DNA of 9,339 bases from Solirubrobacteraceae bacterium (GCA_030043235.1 JASHYF010000272.1:1-9339); one strand, 5' to 3'. Positions 1 to 6,406 are shown, counted from the first letter of the stretch. Numbers and translations: made by a program. The notes: generated by a model from the letters alone, not told the origin.

Positions 1-324
1 TATGAGCTCGAGGTGCTGCGCGGGGCAGAGGAGACGATCCGCCGGTTCTCACCCTGGATGCTCATCGAGTTCAACAGCGAGCTCGCTGGCACGCGGGAGC
101 TGCGCAAGTGGGACGTCCACGCCTTCCTGACCGGGCGGGACTATCGGGCGCACCGTCCGCACCTCCTGCTTGCCGGAGACGCCGCGCCGCTCGCGGACTC
201 GTGGATCAATCCCCGTCGGTACGCAAACTTGCTCTACTGCCGTGGAGAGCTTCCCCGCGTGGTTCGGAGGAGCAGCGCAGCCCTCACTCGGATCGTCCCA
301 AAGGCCCTGCGCCGGCGCAGCTGA
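1..324 (+). CDS. FkbM-family methyltransferase, C-terminal fragment
   Basis: This is the 3' end of a gene that begins before the window; 107 residues remain. The first residues, YELEVLRGA, match the conserved stretch near the end of the FkbM-type SAM-dependent methyltransferase domain (usually D-x-E-G-x-E-x-x-VL-x-GA), and are followed by the typical strand 'PWMLIEFNSE'. Family members O-methylate sugars, polyketides or other small molecules, often within surface-glycan clusters. The SAM-binding part lies outside the window, so the substrate cannot be judged. The tail is basic and ends in KALRRRS. The gene converges on the DUF1385 gene with a gap of about 39 bases, in which I see no clear hairpin with a T-run. 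The family call is fairly secure because motif and order agree, but only a fragment is visible. Confidence 0.72.
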   Translation, partial: YELEVLRGAEETIRRFSPWMLIEFNSELAGTRELRKWDVHAFLTGRDYRAHRPHLLLAGDAAPLADSWINPRRYANLLYCRGELPRVVRRSSAALTRIVPKALRRRS

Positions 325-363
325 TCCGGCTCGGCAGGTCCCTTGCGGTGAACGATGCTGCAG

Positions 364-1653
364 CTACGCGACGAGCTCCACGCCAACGAGGTCCTCGGCG
401 GTGAGCTCGCCGGGCGTCTCGCGCTCGAGCACGGCCTGCAGCGCGGCGATGGCGACGGCGAGCTGGTGCAGGTCGGGCTCGCGCGTGGTCAGCAGCTGCA
501 GCTTCAAGCCCGGCCACATCAGCGTGCGCACCCAGCCCCTCGAGCGGTTGCGCCCGGCGAACTTGATGATCTCGAAGGAGATCCCGGCGATCACCGGCAC
601 GCCCAGCACGCGTGTGGCGAACAGCCAGTACCAGGCCGGCAGGCCGATTGGCGCGAACACGAAGATGGCGACGATCATCACGATCAGCAGGAAGCTCGTG
701 CCGCAGCGCGGGTGCAGGCGGGAGAAGCGCTGGGCGTTGACGGGCGTGAGCGGCAGCCCAGCCTCATAGCAGGAGATGGTCTTGTGCTCGGCGCCGTGGT
801 ACTCGAACACGCGGCGCAGGTCGCGCACGCGCGAGAGCGCGAGCATGTAGGCGAGGAACAGCGTCGTGCGGATCAGGCCCTCGACCAGCCAGAACAGCAC
901 GGAGGAGCCGAGCTGGTGCTTGATGAGGCTGGTGAGCCCCACGGGCACGAGGAAGAACAGGACGATCGCCAGCGCCACCGCCACCACCACCGTGCCAGCC
1001 CACACGACCTTCGGGATCTCCTGCTGGGCGGGCACGTCAGCGGCCTGTTGGGAGCGCTCGTCGAGGGGCTCGGACTCCTCCGCGGCCCGCTCGGATCCGC
1101 GATCGCCCGGCCCGGGCTCGTCCTGGGCGCGCCCGGGCCGGTCCCCGGCGCGCTGCTCGGCGGGCAGCTGCGCGTTCGCCGAGAGCTCCAGCGCGCGAAA
1201 GCCGATCGCCAGCGAGCCACCGAGCGCGACCACCCCGCGCACGATCGGCAGTCGCAGCAGGCGATGGCGTTTGAGCACTGAATCGAGCGGCATGGCGGTG
1301 ACCTCGATCTCGCCCAGCTCGGGCTCGCCTCCAGGCGCCCCGTTCGCTTCGGGTGCTCCCGCGTGCGCGTCGGGCGAGCGCTCGGGAGCGGGCTTGCGCA
1401 CGGCGAGGGCCCAATTCGAGACGCCGCGCATCATCACGCCCTCGATCACCGCCTGGCCCCCGAGCGGGGCGTCACGCCGGGCGCTCAGCTCGCCGCCGGC
1501 GCCGAGCAGCGCAGACGGCGTCGCGGAGGGATCGACGTCCGCGCCCGCCGCGCCGGCGGCGCGATCGTCCGCCACGGCCGGAGGCGCGGCCGCGAGCGCC
1601 ACCTGCGCCGGCTGGCCGATCCTCGATCGGGGGGCGGCCAGGCGCTCGGGCAT
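364..1653 (-). CDS. DUF1385 (YqhQ-type) polytopic membrane protein
   Basis: The 429-residue protein carries the DUF1385 signatures: GGQAVIEGVMMRG at residues 65-77, a cytosolic-looking block FEYHGAEHKTISCYE at 283-297, and HPRCGTSF at 314-321. Hydrophobic segments lie at about 216-244, 252-274, 321-340 and 343-365. The biochemical function of the family is not established. Two parts look longer than usual: an Ala/Pro-rich N-terminal tail of about 64 residues before the first signature, and a charged Glu/Arg/Pro-rich loop at about 160-212 between the first conserved region and the membrane segments. The ATG lies 4 bases after the rpmE stop, which supports translation coupled to rpmE. I see no strong Shine-Dalgarno, so a start further inside (the long tail is low complexity) remains possible. 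The rpmE-DUF1385 pairing is, to my knowledge, common in Gram-positive genomes, usually with prfA/prmC nearby; those are not here. Confidence 0.88.
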   Translation of the reverse strand: MPERLAAPRSRIGQPAQVALAAAPPAVADDRAAGAAGADVDPSATPSALLGAGGELSARRDAPLGGQAVIEGVMMRGVSNWALAVRKPAPERSPDAHAGAPEANGAPGGEPELGEIEVTAMPLDSVLKRHRLLRLPIVRGVVALGGSLAIGFRALELSANAQLPAEQRAGDRPGRAQDEPGPGDRGSERAAEESEPLDERSQQAADVPAQQEIPKVVWAGTVVVAVALAIVLFFLVPVGLTSLIKHQLGSSVLFWLVEGLIRTTLFLAYMLALSRVRDLRRVFEYHGAEHKTISCYEAGLPLTPVNAQRFSRLHPRCGTSFLLIVMIVAIFVFAPIGLPAWYWLFATRVLGVPVIAGISFEIIKFAGRNRSRGWVRTLMWPGLKLQLLTTREPDLHQLAVAIAALQAVLERETPGELTAEDLVGVELVA

Positions 1654-1657
1654 CGGA

Positions 1658-1891
1658 CTACCCGGCGGACCGTGCTTGGGCCGAGTGCATACGGCCCTTG
1701 GCGACCCTGCGCTGGAAGCGCTCGACGCGCCCGCCGGTATCCATCAGCTTCTGCCGGCCGGTGTAGAACGGGTGGCAGTTGGAGCACACCTCCACGTGCA
1801 GCTCCTCCTGGGTGGCACGCGTGATGAACTCGTTGCCGCATGTGCAGCGCACGTGCGCGCGCACATACTTGGGATGGATCTCGTCCTTCAT
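1658..1891 (-). CDS. rpmE: 50S ribosomal protein L31 (zinc-binding, C+ form)
   Basis: The 77-residue protein begins MKDEIHPKY and contains C16-x-C18 and C36-x-x-C39 followed by HPFYTG, the four-cysteine zinc site and signature of the C+ type of bacterial L31. L31 sits on the large subunit at the bridge to the 30S head. The C+ form carries zinc, whereas C- paralogues replace it under zinc starvation. The C-terminal GGRVERFQRR is also typical, followed by a short tail ending in HSAQARSAG. Length is in the normal range. It is the first gene of a unit with DUF1385. No Shine-Dalgarno precedes the ATG, but a TAGAAT hexamer ends 9 bases before it, suggesting a nearly leaderless transcript. Identification is secure. 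Confidence 0.97.
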   Translation of the reverse strand: MKDEIHPKYVRAHVRCTCGNEFITRATQEELHVEVCSNCHPFYTGRQKLMDTGGRVERFQRRVAKGRMHSAQARSAG

Positions 1892-1900
1892 CGTCGCTCG

Positions 1901-1906
1901 ATTCTA
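1901..1906 (-). promoter_or_regulatory. rpmE: Candidate -10 box for rpmE, near-leaderless
   Basis: On the minus strand the hexamer TAGAAT (5 of 6 to TATAAT, and a good TANNNT fit) ends 9 bases upstream of the rpmE ATG. Transcription normally starts 5-8 bases after a -10 box, so the leader would be only about 2-5 bases. That agrees with the lack of a Shine-Dalgarno there. The -35 region (about GCGAGC at 17-base spacing) is poor. A short inverted repeat (CGCT-7-AGCG) spans the box, which could be chance in such GC-rich DNA. Confidence 0.45.
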
Positions 1907-1957
1907 GCGAGGCGGGGCGGCCCGCTCGCGATTCGCGCGGCTGCGGCGCCGGCGGAT

Positions 1958-1978
1958 GTCCAGCTGCACGCGCTGGAC
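1958..1978 (-). terminator. Hairpin downstream of the exported-protein gene, possible terminator
   Basis: A perfect 7-bp inverted repeat (GTCCAGC / GCTGGAC) with a 7-base loop lies about 20 bases after the stop of the small exported-protein gene and before rpmE. There is no U-tract, so a classical intrinsic terminator is not shown. It may still act as a transcript-end structure between the two genes. Confidence 0.3.
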
Positions 1979-1998
1979 GCGCCGCGGGCGCCGCTCCT

Positions 1999-2523
1999 CT
2001 AGCCGGCTGTCCCGCCGCGGGCGCCGGGCGCGGACGTTGGCGTGGGTTGGTCGCACGTTTCCGTGTGGAGCGTCTCGCTCTTGAGCACCTGCCCCTTGGC
2101 GCCGAGCCAGCGGAAGCTGACGAGGGCGCGATAGACGGCGGGCGCCGACAGGTCGGTGACCTGCTGGATGTGCGTGAAGCTCTTCACGCCGGGGCTCGAG
2201 CTGTGCCACACGCCCAAACCGGGTGCGTCGACCGTTCGATACCGGGTGGCCCCGGCGGGCTTCTCCTGCAGGTCGATGCGCAGCTGCATGTGCGCGGTGC
2301 CGGGAATGGTGGTCATTTCGCCCACGAACGTGGCCGAGCGTTCGGTCTGAGGAGCGATGGCGGTGGCGCACCGCTCGAGCGTGGCCGACGCGGGCGGCGT
2401 CGCGGTGTTTCCAGCGGCGGCCGGCGCGGGCACCAGCGAGGGCGGCGCAACGACGCACACGAGCACCGCCAGCAGACGCGGCAGGCCGGCGCGGGCGCGG
2501 CGAGAGAGCGTGTGGCAGCTCAC
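1999..2523 (-). CDS. Small exported protein of unknown function
   Basis: I do not recognise this protein. With the GTG start chosen here it has 174 residues: a basic n-region (LSRRARAGLPR), a hydrophobic core (LLAVLVCVVAPPSL), then VPAPAAAG, which looks like a signal-peptidase I site. The mature part of roughly 135 residues holds two cysteines (in LERCATA and HTETCDQP) that could form one disulfide, and is rich in beta-prone segments such as HMQLRIDLQEK and VYRALVSFRWLG. The Thr/Pro/Gly-rich end looks disordered. The frame is open to another GTG at 2580, which would add 19 residues; neither start has a clear Shine-Dalgarno. I chose the inner one because it gives a normal-length signal-peptide n-region. 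It lies upstream of rpmE with a gap of about 107 bases, so co-transcription is uncertain. Codon use resembles the neighbours. Confidence 0.68.
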   Translation of the reverse strand: MSCHTLSRRARAGLPRLLAVLVCVVAPPSLVPAPAAAGNTATPPASATLERCATAIAPQTERSATFVGEMTTIPGTAHMQLRIDLQEKPAGATRYRTVDAPGLGVWHSSSPGVKSFTHIQQVTDLSAPAVYRALVSFRWLGAKGQVLKSETLHTETCDQPTPTSAPGARGGTAG

Positions 2524-2652
2524 AACAGATGAACACTGCAAACATGCGTGGGTTTCGCATCCCCGTGCGCTCCCCGGCACGCTCGCGCGCGTTCACCGGC
2601 GTGCGTGACGGCCGGCCGTGCCCGCCGCGGGCGCTCGCAGCACCTCGCCGGC

Positions 2653-2696
2653 CCTCGCACCGGTCAGGTCAGCTCCTCGCACCGGTCAGGTCAGCT
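2653..2696. repeat. 22-bp tandem duplication across the ETF-QO stop codon
   Basis: Two identical, directly adjacent 22-base copies run 2653-2674 and 2675-2696; each contains CACCGGTCAGGTCAGCT. The right-hand copy holds the last codons and the TGA of the ETF-QO gene (stop at 2686-2688). The left-hand copy repeats the same sequence immediately downstream in the 3' untranslated region, including a second TGA. It looks like a local slippage duplication. Confidence 0.9.
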
Positions 2697-4494
2697 GATA
2701 CAGGGGGCCGTCGCCGCCCTCGGGCGTGGTCAGGCGCCCGCCCTTGGCCGTGATGGCGCCGCACTGCACGCAGTTGGTGTAGTTGACGATCACGTCCACC
2801 TCGCCGGATTCGTCCCCACCCTCCCCGTCCTCGGGGATCTCGTACACGCCGGCTGGGCACATCCAGCGCCAGGTCTCCGCGAGCTCGCGCGGCACGCGTT
2901 TGCGGATGCGGATGTGGTTGGGCGCGTCGTCGCGGGTGGCGTTGCCGGTGATGAACACCGAGGAGAGCTTGTCGAAGGTGTATTTGCCGTCGGGCTTGAC
3001 GTAGGAGTCCTTGGTGTCGCCGACGAACATCGGCGTGGCGTCGTCGCGGTGCCAGGCGATGCGGCCGGGCAGCTTGCCTTTGGTGATCTGCTGCGCGGCG
3101 CTCAGCGGGCCGCCGAGCAGCAGGCCCCTCTGCAGCGGCTGGCGGGCGTTTCGCACCTCCCACAGCTCTTTGCCGACGGAGGAGTCTTCGATCGCCTGCT
3201 CGTAGGACTCGAAGCTCGTCTCGCCGCGCCTCAGCGCCGCGTAGATCGACTCGGCGGCGAGTTTGCCGGACATGATGCAGTGGTGGACGCCCTTGAGCGC
3301 CATCGTGTCGACCATGCCGCCGGAGTCGCCGACGAGCAGCGCGCCGGGCATCGTGAGCTTCGGCATCGACCAGTAGCCGCCGCCGGGCAGCGCCTTCGCG
3401 CCCCAGGCGACGCGCTCGCCGCCCTCGAGGATCTTGCGCACCATCGAATGCGTCTTGAACGTCTGCAGCAGGTCGTGCGCCGAGGTGGTCGCGTCGGCGT
3501 ACTCGAGCTCGACGACGAAACCGATCGAGACCATGTGCTCGCCGGTCTTCTCGTTGTACATCGGGTAGAGCCAGGTGCCGCCGATCTGCCCGTACTTGGG
3601 GGACACCTTCAGCGGCCACGGGCCCATCGTGTGGATCAGCCGCTCGAGCGGCTTGGGGACCTTCCAGATCTCCTTGACGCCGAGCTCCCACACCTGCGGC
3701 TCGCGGCCCTCGGCGAGGCAGAACTCCTTGATCGCGGCTCCGGTGAGATGGCCCCAGCAGCCCTCCGCGAGCACCGTCGCGTGCGCCTTGATGTCGGTGC
3801 CGGGCTCGAAGTTGCCAAGCGGCTCGCCGTCCTTGCCGCGACCCTTGTCGCCCGAGCGCACGCCCACGACGCGGGCCGCCCGCCCTCCATCCGACCCTCC
3901 GTCGCCCTCGACGATCAGCTGGGCGGCGGCGGTCTCGGTGAGGATGTACGCGCCGGCCTCTTCGGCCTGCTGCTGCTGGTAGCGCGCGAGCGCGGACACG
4001 GAGACGACCTCGTTGCCGTGGTTCTTGAACGGCGGCGGCGTGGGGATGCGCACGGCGAGCTTCTGCGTGGGGGTCAGGTAGACGCCCTCCTTCTTGACCT
4101 CGCCGAAGGCGAAGCCCTGCTCGCGCCACTGCTCGCGGCTGAGCTCGGGGAACAGCTCCTGCAGCGGGCCGGGGCGCATGACCGCGCCCGACAGGCTGTG
4201 CCCGCCGCACGTCTTCGCCTTCTCGACCACCGCGACGGGCACCTCGCCGAGGCGCTCCATGATTTGACCCCCACCCGCCCTATCGTCGCCCAGCAGCTGC
4301 AGCAGCCGGTTGGCGCACGCGAGCCCGGCGGTGCCGCCGCCGACGATCAGCACGCCGACCTCGATCAGCTCGTCCTCGGGGTCGAGCGAGCGCTTGATGA
4401 ACTCCTTGCGCGAGTCCACCGGGGGCGGAAACGCCGCGGGCGCGACCCTGCCGCGTGCCCCCCGTGATGGGGGGTTGCTGGAGCCGCCGGACAT
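2686..4494 (-). CDS. Electron transfer flavoprotein-quinone oxidoreductase (ETF-QO)
   Basis: This membrane-associated flavoprotein oxidises reduced ETF and passes electrons to the quinone pool. Its 602 residues align along the whole length with known ETF-QOs: FAD Rossmann motif GGGTAG at 52-57, GGHSLSGAV at 97-105, then blocks KEIWKVP, EGGERVAWGAKALPGGG, LLVGDSGGMVD and SGKLAAESIY, and a C-terminal ferredoxin-like domain. There the usual four cysteines (C, then C-x2-C-x2-C) are represented by Cys546, Cys575 and Cys578 only; Ile581 stands where the fourth is expected. The end PEGGDGPLYQLT is typical. About 10 extra residues (DDRAGGGQIM) follow the Rossmann helix, and the first 40 residues are low complexity. 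I chose ATG 4494 because GGGAGG stands 7 bases before it; GTG 4500 abuts that motif. It is last in the etfB-etfA series, 32 bases after etfA. No transmembrane helix is obvious; the family binds the membrane monotopically. Confidence 0.95.
   Translation of the reverse strand: MSGGSSNPPSRGARGRVAPAAFPPPVDSRKEFIKRSLDPEDELIEVGVLIVGGGTAGLACANRLLQLLGDDRAGGGQIMERLGEVPVAVVEKAKTCGGHSLSGAVMRPGPLQELFPELSREQWREQGFAFGEVKKEGVYLTPTQKLAVRIPTPPPFKNHGNEVVSVSALARYQQQQAEEAGAYILTETAAAQLIVEGDGGSDGGRAARVVGVRSGDKGRGKDGEPLGNFEPGTDIKAHATVLAEGCWGHLTGAAIKEFCLAEGREPQVWELGVKEIWKVPKPLERLIHTMGPWPLKVSPKYGQIGGTWLYPMYNEKTGEHMVSIGFVVELEYADATTSAHDLLQTFKTHSMVRKILEGGERVAWGAKALPGGGYWSMPKLTMPGALLVGDSGGMVDTMALKGVHHCIMSGKLAAESIYAALRRGETSFESYEQAIEDSSVGKELWEVRNARQPLQRGLLLGGPLSAAQQITKGKLPGRIAWHRDDATPMFVGDTKDSYVKPDGKYTFDKLSSVFITGNATRDDAPNHIRIRKRVPRELAETWRWMCPAGVYEIPEDGEGGDESGEVDVIVNYTNCVQCGAITAKGGRLTTPEGGDGPLYQLT
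4458..4474 (-). promoter_or_regulatory. GC hairpin just inside the ETF-QO reading frame
   Basis: Six C and six G bases form a perfect inverted repeat around a 5-base loop, beginning about 20 bases after the ATG of the ETF-QO gene. In the mRNA this would be a 6-bp all-GC stem next to the initiation region, able to slow translation. It encodes part of the low-complexity N-terminus (NPPSRG). A regulatory role is inference only. Confidence 0.35.
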
Positions 4495-4526
4495 GCTCAC
4501 ACCTCCCTCGCCACGGCCATCGCCTG

Positions 4527-5507
4527 CTAGCTCTCCTTCTTGGCCTTCACCGCTTCGGTGAGCTTGGGCAGGATCTTGTTGAGATCGCCGACGATGCCGA
4601 GGTCGGAGAATTCGAAGATGGGCGCGTTGGCGTCCTTGTTGATGGCGACGATGTTCTCCGAGCTCTGCATGCCGACCTTGTGCTGGATCGCGCCGGAGAT
4701 GCCGGCGGCGAGATACAGCTTGGGCGCGACCGTCTTGCCCGTCTGTCCGATCTGCGCGGCGTAGGGGTACCAGCCGGCGTCGACCACCGCGCGCGTGGCG
4801 GCGACGGCGCTGTTGCCGCCGAACGCGGCGGCGAGGTCCTCGGCGAGCTTGAAGCCCTCGGGCTTGCCCAGGCCGCGCCCGCCGGCGATGAGGACGTCGG
4901 CCCCCTCGATGTCCACGTCCGCGCCGCGCTGTTCGCCGCGAACGAGGATCGTCGACTGCTGGGCCTGGGGGCTGAGCTCGTAGCTGAGCTGCTCCACGAC
5001 GGCGGGGCCGTCGCCGCTCTCCTTCGCTTCGAAGGCGTTGAGGCGGCCGATGATGATGCCGACGGGGGAGCGGTATTTGATTTCGGAGATGGACGAGTCA
5101 CCGAGGATCGGGCGCTCGGCGATCAGCTCGCCGCCCTCGGCGCGCACGTTGGTCACCTCCATCGCGACCCCCGCGCCGAGGCGCGCGGCGAGGCCGGCGC
5201 CGATCTCGAAGCCGAGCAGCCCGCCGCCGAACAGCGCGTACTTGTAGTCGCCACCGGAGATGGCGGCGGCCATCGCGTCGACGAGCGGCTGGGCGAGCCC
5301 GTCGGGGCCCTCGGCGACGAGCGCCTTCTTGGCGCCGTAGGAGCCGAGCGATGCGGCGAGGTCCTGCGGCACGCCTTCGCCGAGCAGCAGCGCGTGCGCC
5401 TCGCCGCCGAGCTCGGCGGCGAGCTTGGCGCCCTCGGAGACCGCGCCGAGCGAGTTCTTGTTGATGGCGCCGTCGTAGTGCAGCGCGTAGACCAGGATGT
5501 TTGCCAT
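4527..5507 (-). CDS. etfA: Electron transfer flavoprotein alpha subunit
   Basis: EtfA binds FAD and pairs with EtfB in a soluble cytoplasmic heterodimer that accepts electrons from acyl-CoA dehydrogenases. The 326-residue length is normal. The C-terminal FAD domain is complete: GGRGLGKPE at 209-217, TRAVVDAGW at 238-246 with the FAD-contacting Arg239, QIGQTGKTV at 252-260, and [15 protein letters not shown] at 262-276, followed by [11 protein letters not shown] and DLGIVGD. The N-terminal domain begins [26 protein letters not shown], as expected. The ATG is preceded by AAAGGA about 14 bases upstream. It follows etfB by 27 bases and precedes ETF-QO by 32, so the three are almost certainly one transcript and supply both the flavoprotein and its quinone reductase. 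The order alpha after beta and the full C-terminal motif exclude EtfB or a FixB-only fragment. I see nothing unusual in it. Confidence 0.97.
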   Translation of the reverse strand: MANILVYALHYDGAINKNSLGAVSEGAKLAAELGGEAHALLLGEGVPQDLAASLGSYGAKKALVAEGPDGLAQPLVDAMAAAISGGDYKYALFGGGLLGFEIGAGLAARLGAGVAMEVTNVRAEGGELIAERPILGDSSISEIKYRSPVGIIIGRLNAFEAKESGDGPAVVEQLSYELSPQAQQSTILVRGEQRGADVDIEGADVLIAGGRGLGKPEGFKLAEDLAAAFGGNSAVAATRAVVDAGWYPYAAQIGQTGKTVAPKLYLAAGISGAIQHKVGMQSSENIVAINKDANAPIFEFSDLGIVGDLNKILPKLTEAVKAKKES

Positions 5508-5534
5508 TGGGATCAGTTGTTCCTTTCGCTGGTC

Positions 5535-6353
5535 CTAGAGGAGCTTGCGCTGGTCGAGCCAGGCGATGATTTTTTCGACGGTTTCGCCGGTGTCTTCGTC
5601 TTCGATGATCTCGCCGGCGGCCTTCGCCGGCGGCGGCTTGGCGCCGACCCATTGCGCACCGGAGTTATCGCCGCCGACTTTCGCGGGGTCGACGCCCACG
5701 TCGCTGGCGGTGACCGTGTCGAGCGGCTTCTTCTTGGCGCCCATGATCGCCTTCAGCGACGGGTAGCGCGGCTCGTTGATGGCGTCGCCGACGGAGATCA
5801 CCGCGGGCAGCTCGATCTGCACGGTGTCGTAGCCGTACTCCGCCTGTCGCTCGCAGCGCAGGGATCCGGACCCGCCGGGCGGGTGGGACTCGGATGGTTC
5901 GACGTCCATCTTGATCACCTGCGTGAGCGAGGGCATGCCCAGGTGCTCGGCGACGACGGCGCCGATCGTGTAGCACTCGCCGTCGTCTGACTGCTGGCCG
6001 AGCAGCACGAGGTCGGGGCTCTCGCGCTGGAGCGTCTTGGCGAGCGCGTAGCCCGTGGCGGCCACGTCCGAGCCGGCGACCGCGGGGTCCGACAGGTGCA
6101 CCGAGCGATCGGCGCCGAGCGAGACGGCCTTGTGCAGCGCGCGCACGGCGCTGTCGGGGCCCATGGTGACGGCGACGACCTCCTCCACGGGCACGCTGCC
6201 GCCCTCCTTGATCTGCATGGCCGCCTCGATGGCGTGCGTGTCGTACGGGTTGAGGTTCTTCTCGCCGCTGCGGTCCATGCGCCCCGTCGAAGGGTCGACT
6301 TTCTTTTCGACGGCGGCGTCCGGGACCTCCTTCACGAGAACGCATATCTTCAT
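5535..6353 (-). CDS. etfB: Electron transfer flavoprotein beta subunit
   Basis: EtfB is the partner of EtfA; it carries structural AMP and offers the docking surface for dehydrogenases. The 272-residue protein starts MKICVLVKEVPD and shows NPYDTHAIEAAMQIKE, GQQSDDGECYTIG, and the family signature at about 185-209 (VISVGDAINEPRYPSLKAIMGAKKK). The end EDTGETVEKIIAWLDQRKLL is also typical. Residues 153-164, rich in Pro, Gly and Ser (PSESHPPGGSGS), look like a short extra loop in a region that is usually a tight beta-hairpin; the DNA beneath forms a GC hairpin. The ATG has AAGGAG 12 bases upstream. A 65-base gap separates it from the preceding gene and contains an inverted repeat and a weak -10 box, so the ETF genes may have their own promoter in addition to read-through from the genes upstream. 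Confidence 0.97.
   Translation of the reverse strand: MKICVLVKEVPDAAVEKKVDPSTGRMDRSGEKNLNPYDTHAIEAAMQIKEGGSVPVEEVVAVTMGPDSAVRALHKAVSLGADRSVHLSDPAVAGSDVAATGYALAKTLQRESPDLVLLGQQSDDGECYTIGAVVAEHLGMPSLTQVIKMDVEPSESHPPGGSGSLRCERQAEYGYDTVQIELPAVISVGDAINEPRYPSLKAIMGAKKKPLDTVTASDVGVDPAKVGGDNSGAQWVGAKPPPAKAAGEIIEDEDTGETVEKIIAWLDQRKLL
5870..5884 (-). repeat. GC-rich inverted repeat inside etfB
   Basis: A perfect 6-bp inverted repeat (ACCCGC / GCGGGT) with a 3-base loop lies under the extra Pro/Gly/Ser loop of EtfB. The adjoining 11-mer GGGCGGGTGGG (5877-5887) recurs inverted in the ETF-QO gene at 4270-4280, again beneath extra residues. Confidence 0.5.
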
Positions 6354-6387
6354 TTGGGTGGGCTTCTCCTTGGGTGTAGGTGAGTGG

Positions 6388-6393
6388 ATCGTA
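6388..6393 (-). promoter_or_regulatory. etfB: Candidate -10 box for etfB
   Basis: On the minus strand TACGAT (4 of 6 to TATAAT) lies 34 bases before the etfB ATG, giving a leader of about 28 bases that includes AAGGAG. At 17-base spacing the -35 position would read CGTCAG, a poor match that falls within the inverted repeat at 6407-6422. The box sits in the loop of an imperfect 8-bp inverted repeat (6380-6402). Weak evidence taken alone. Confidence 0.3.
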
Positions 6394-6406
6394 CCCGCTC
6401 ACGCGG

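Noticed and set aside
325..363. Bidirectional terminator between the converging methyltransferase and DUF1385 genes
   Set aside because: The 39-base gap shows no stable stem and no T-run.
355..2002. Long plus-strand frames opposite DUF1385 and rpmE
   Set aside because: The minus strand gives the DUF1385 and L31 signatures; these frames give only Arg/Ala/Gly/Pro-rich sequence.
2544..2560. ATGCG-7-CGCAT inverted repeat near the exported-protein start as an operator
   Set aside because: Arms are only five bases and no promoter elements accompany it; too weak to list.
2608..2619. 12-bp perfect palindrome (ACGGCCGGCCGT) downstream of ETF-QO as a terminator
   Set aside because: No loop and no T-run; such GC palindromes are expected by chance at this composition.
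2548..4467. Plus-strand 639-codon open frame opposite the ETF-QO gene
   Set aside because: It mirrors the third-position GC bias of the real minus-strand gene. Its product is Arg/Leu/Ala/Gly/Asp-rich with no family signature, and the opposite strand encodes a full-length recognisable ETF-QO.
4495..4500. GTG 4500 as the ETF-QO start
   Set aside because: It directly abuts the GGAGGT motif, leaving no spacing, whereas ATG 4494 has a good distance from it.
4455..5990. Plus-strand 511-codon open frame across etfA and etfB
   Set aside because: It spans two well-supported minus-strand genes and the gap between them, and has low-complexity composition; an antisense shadow.
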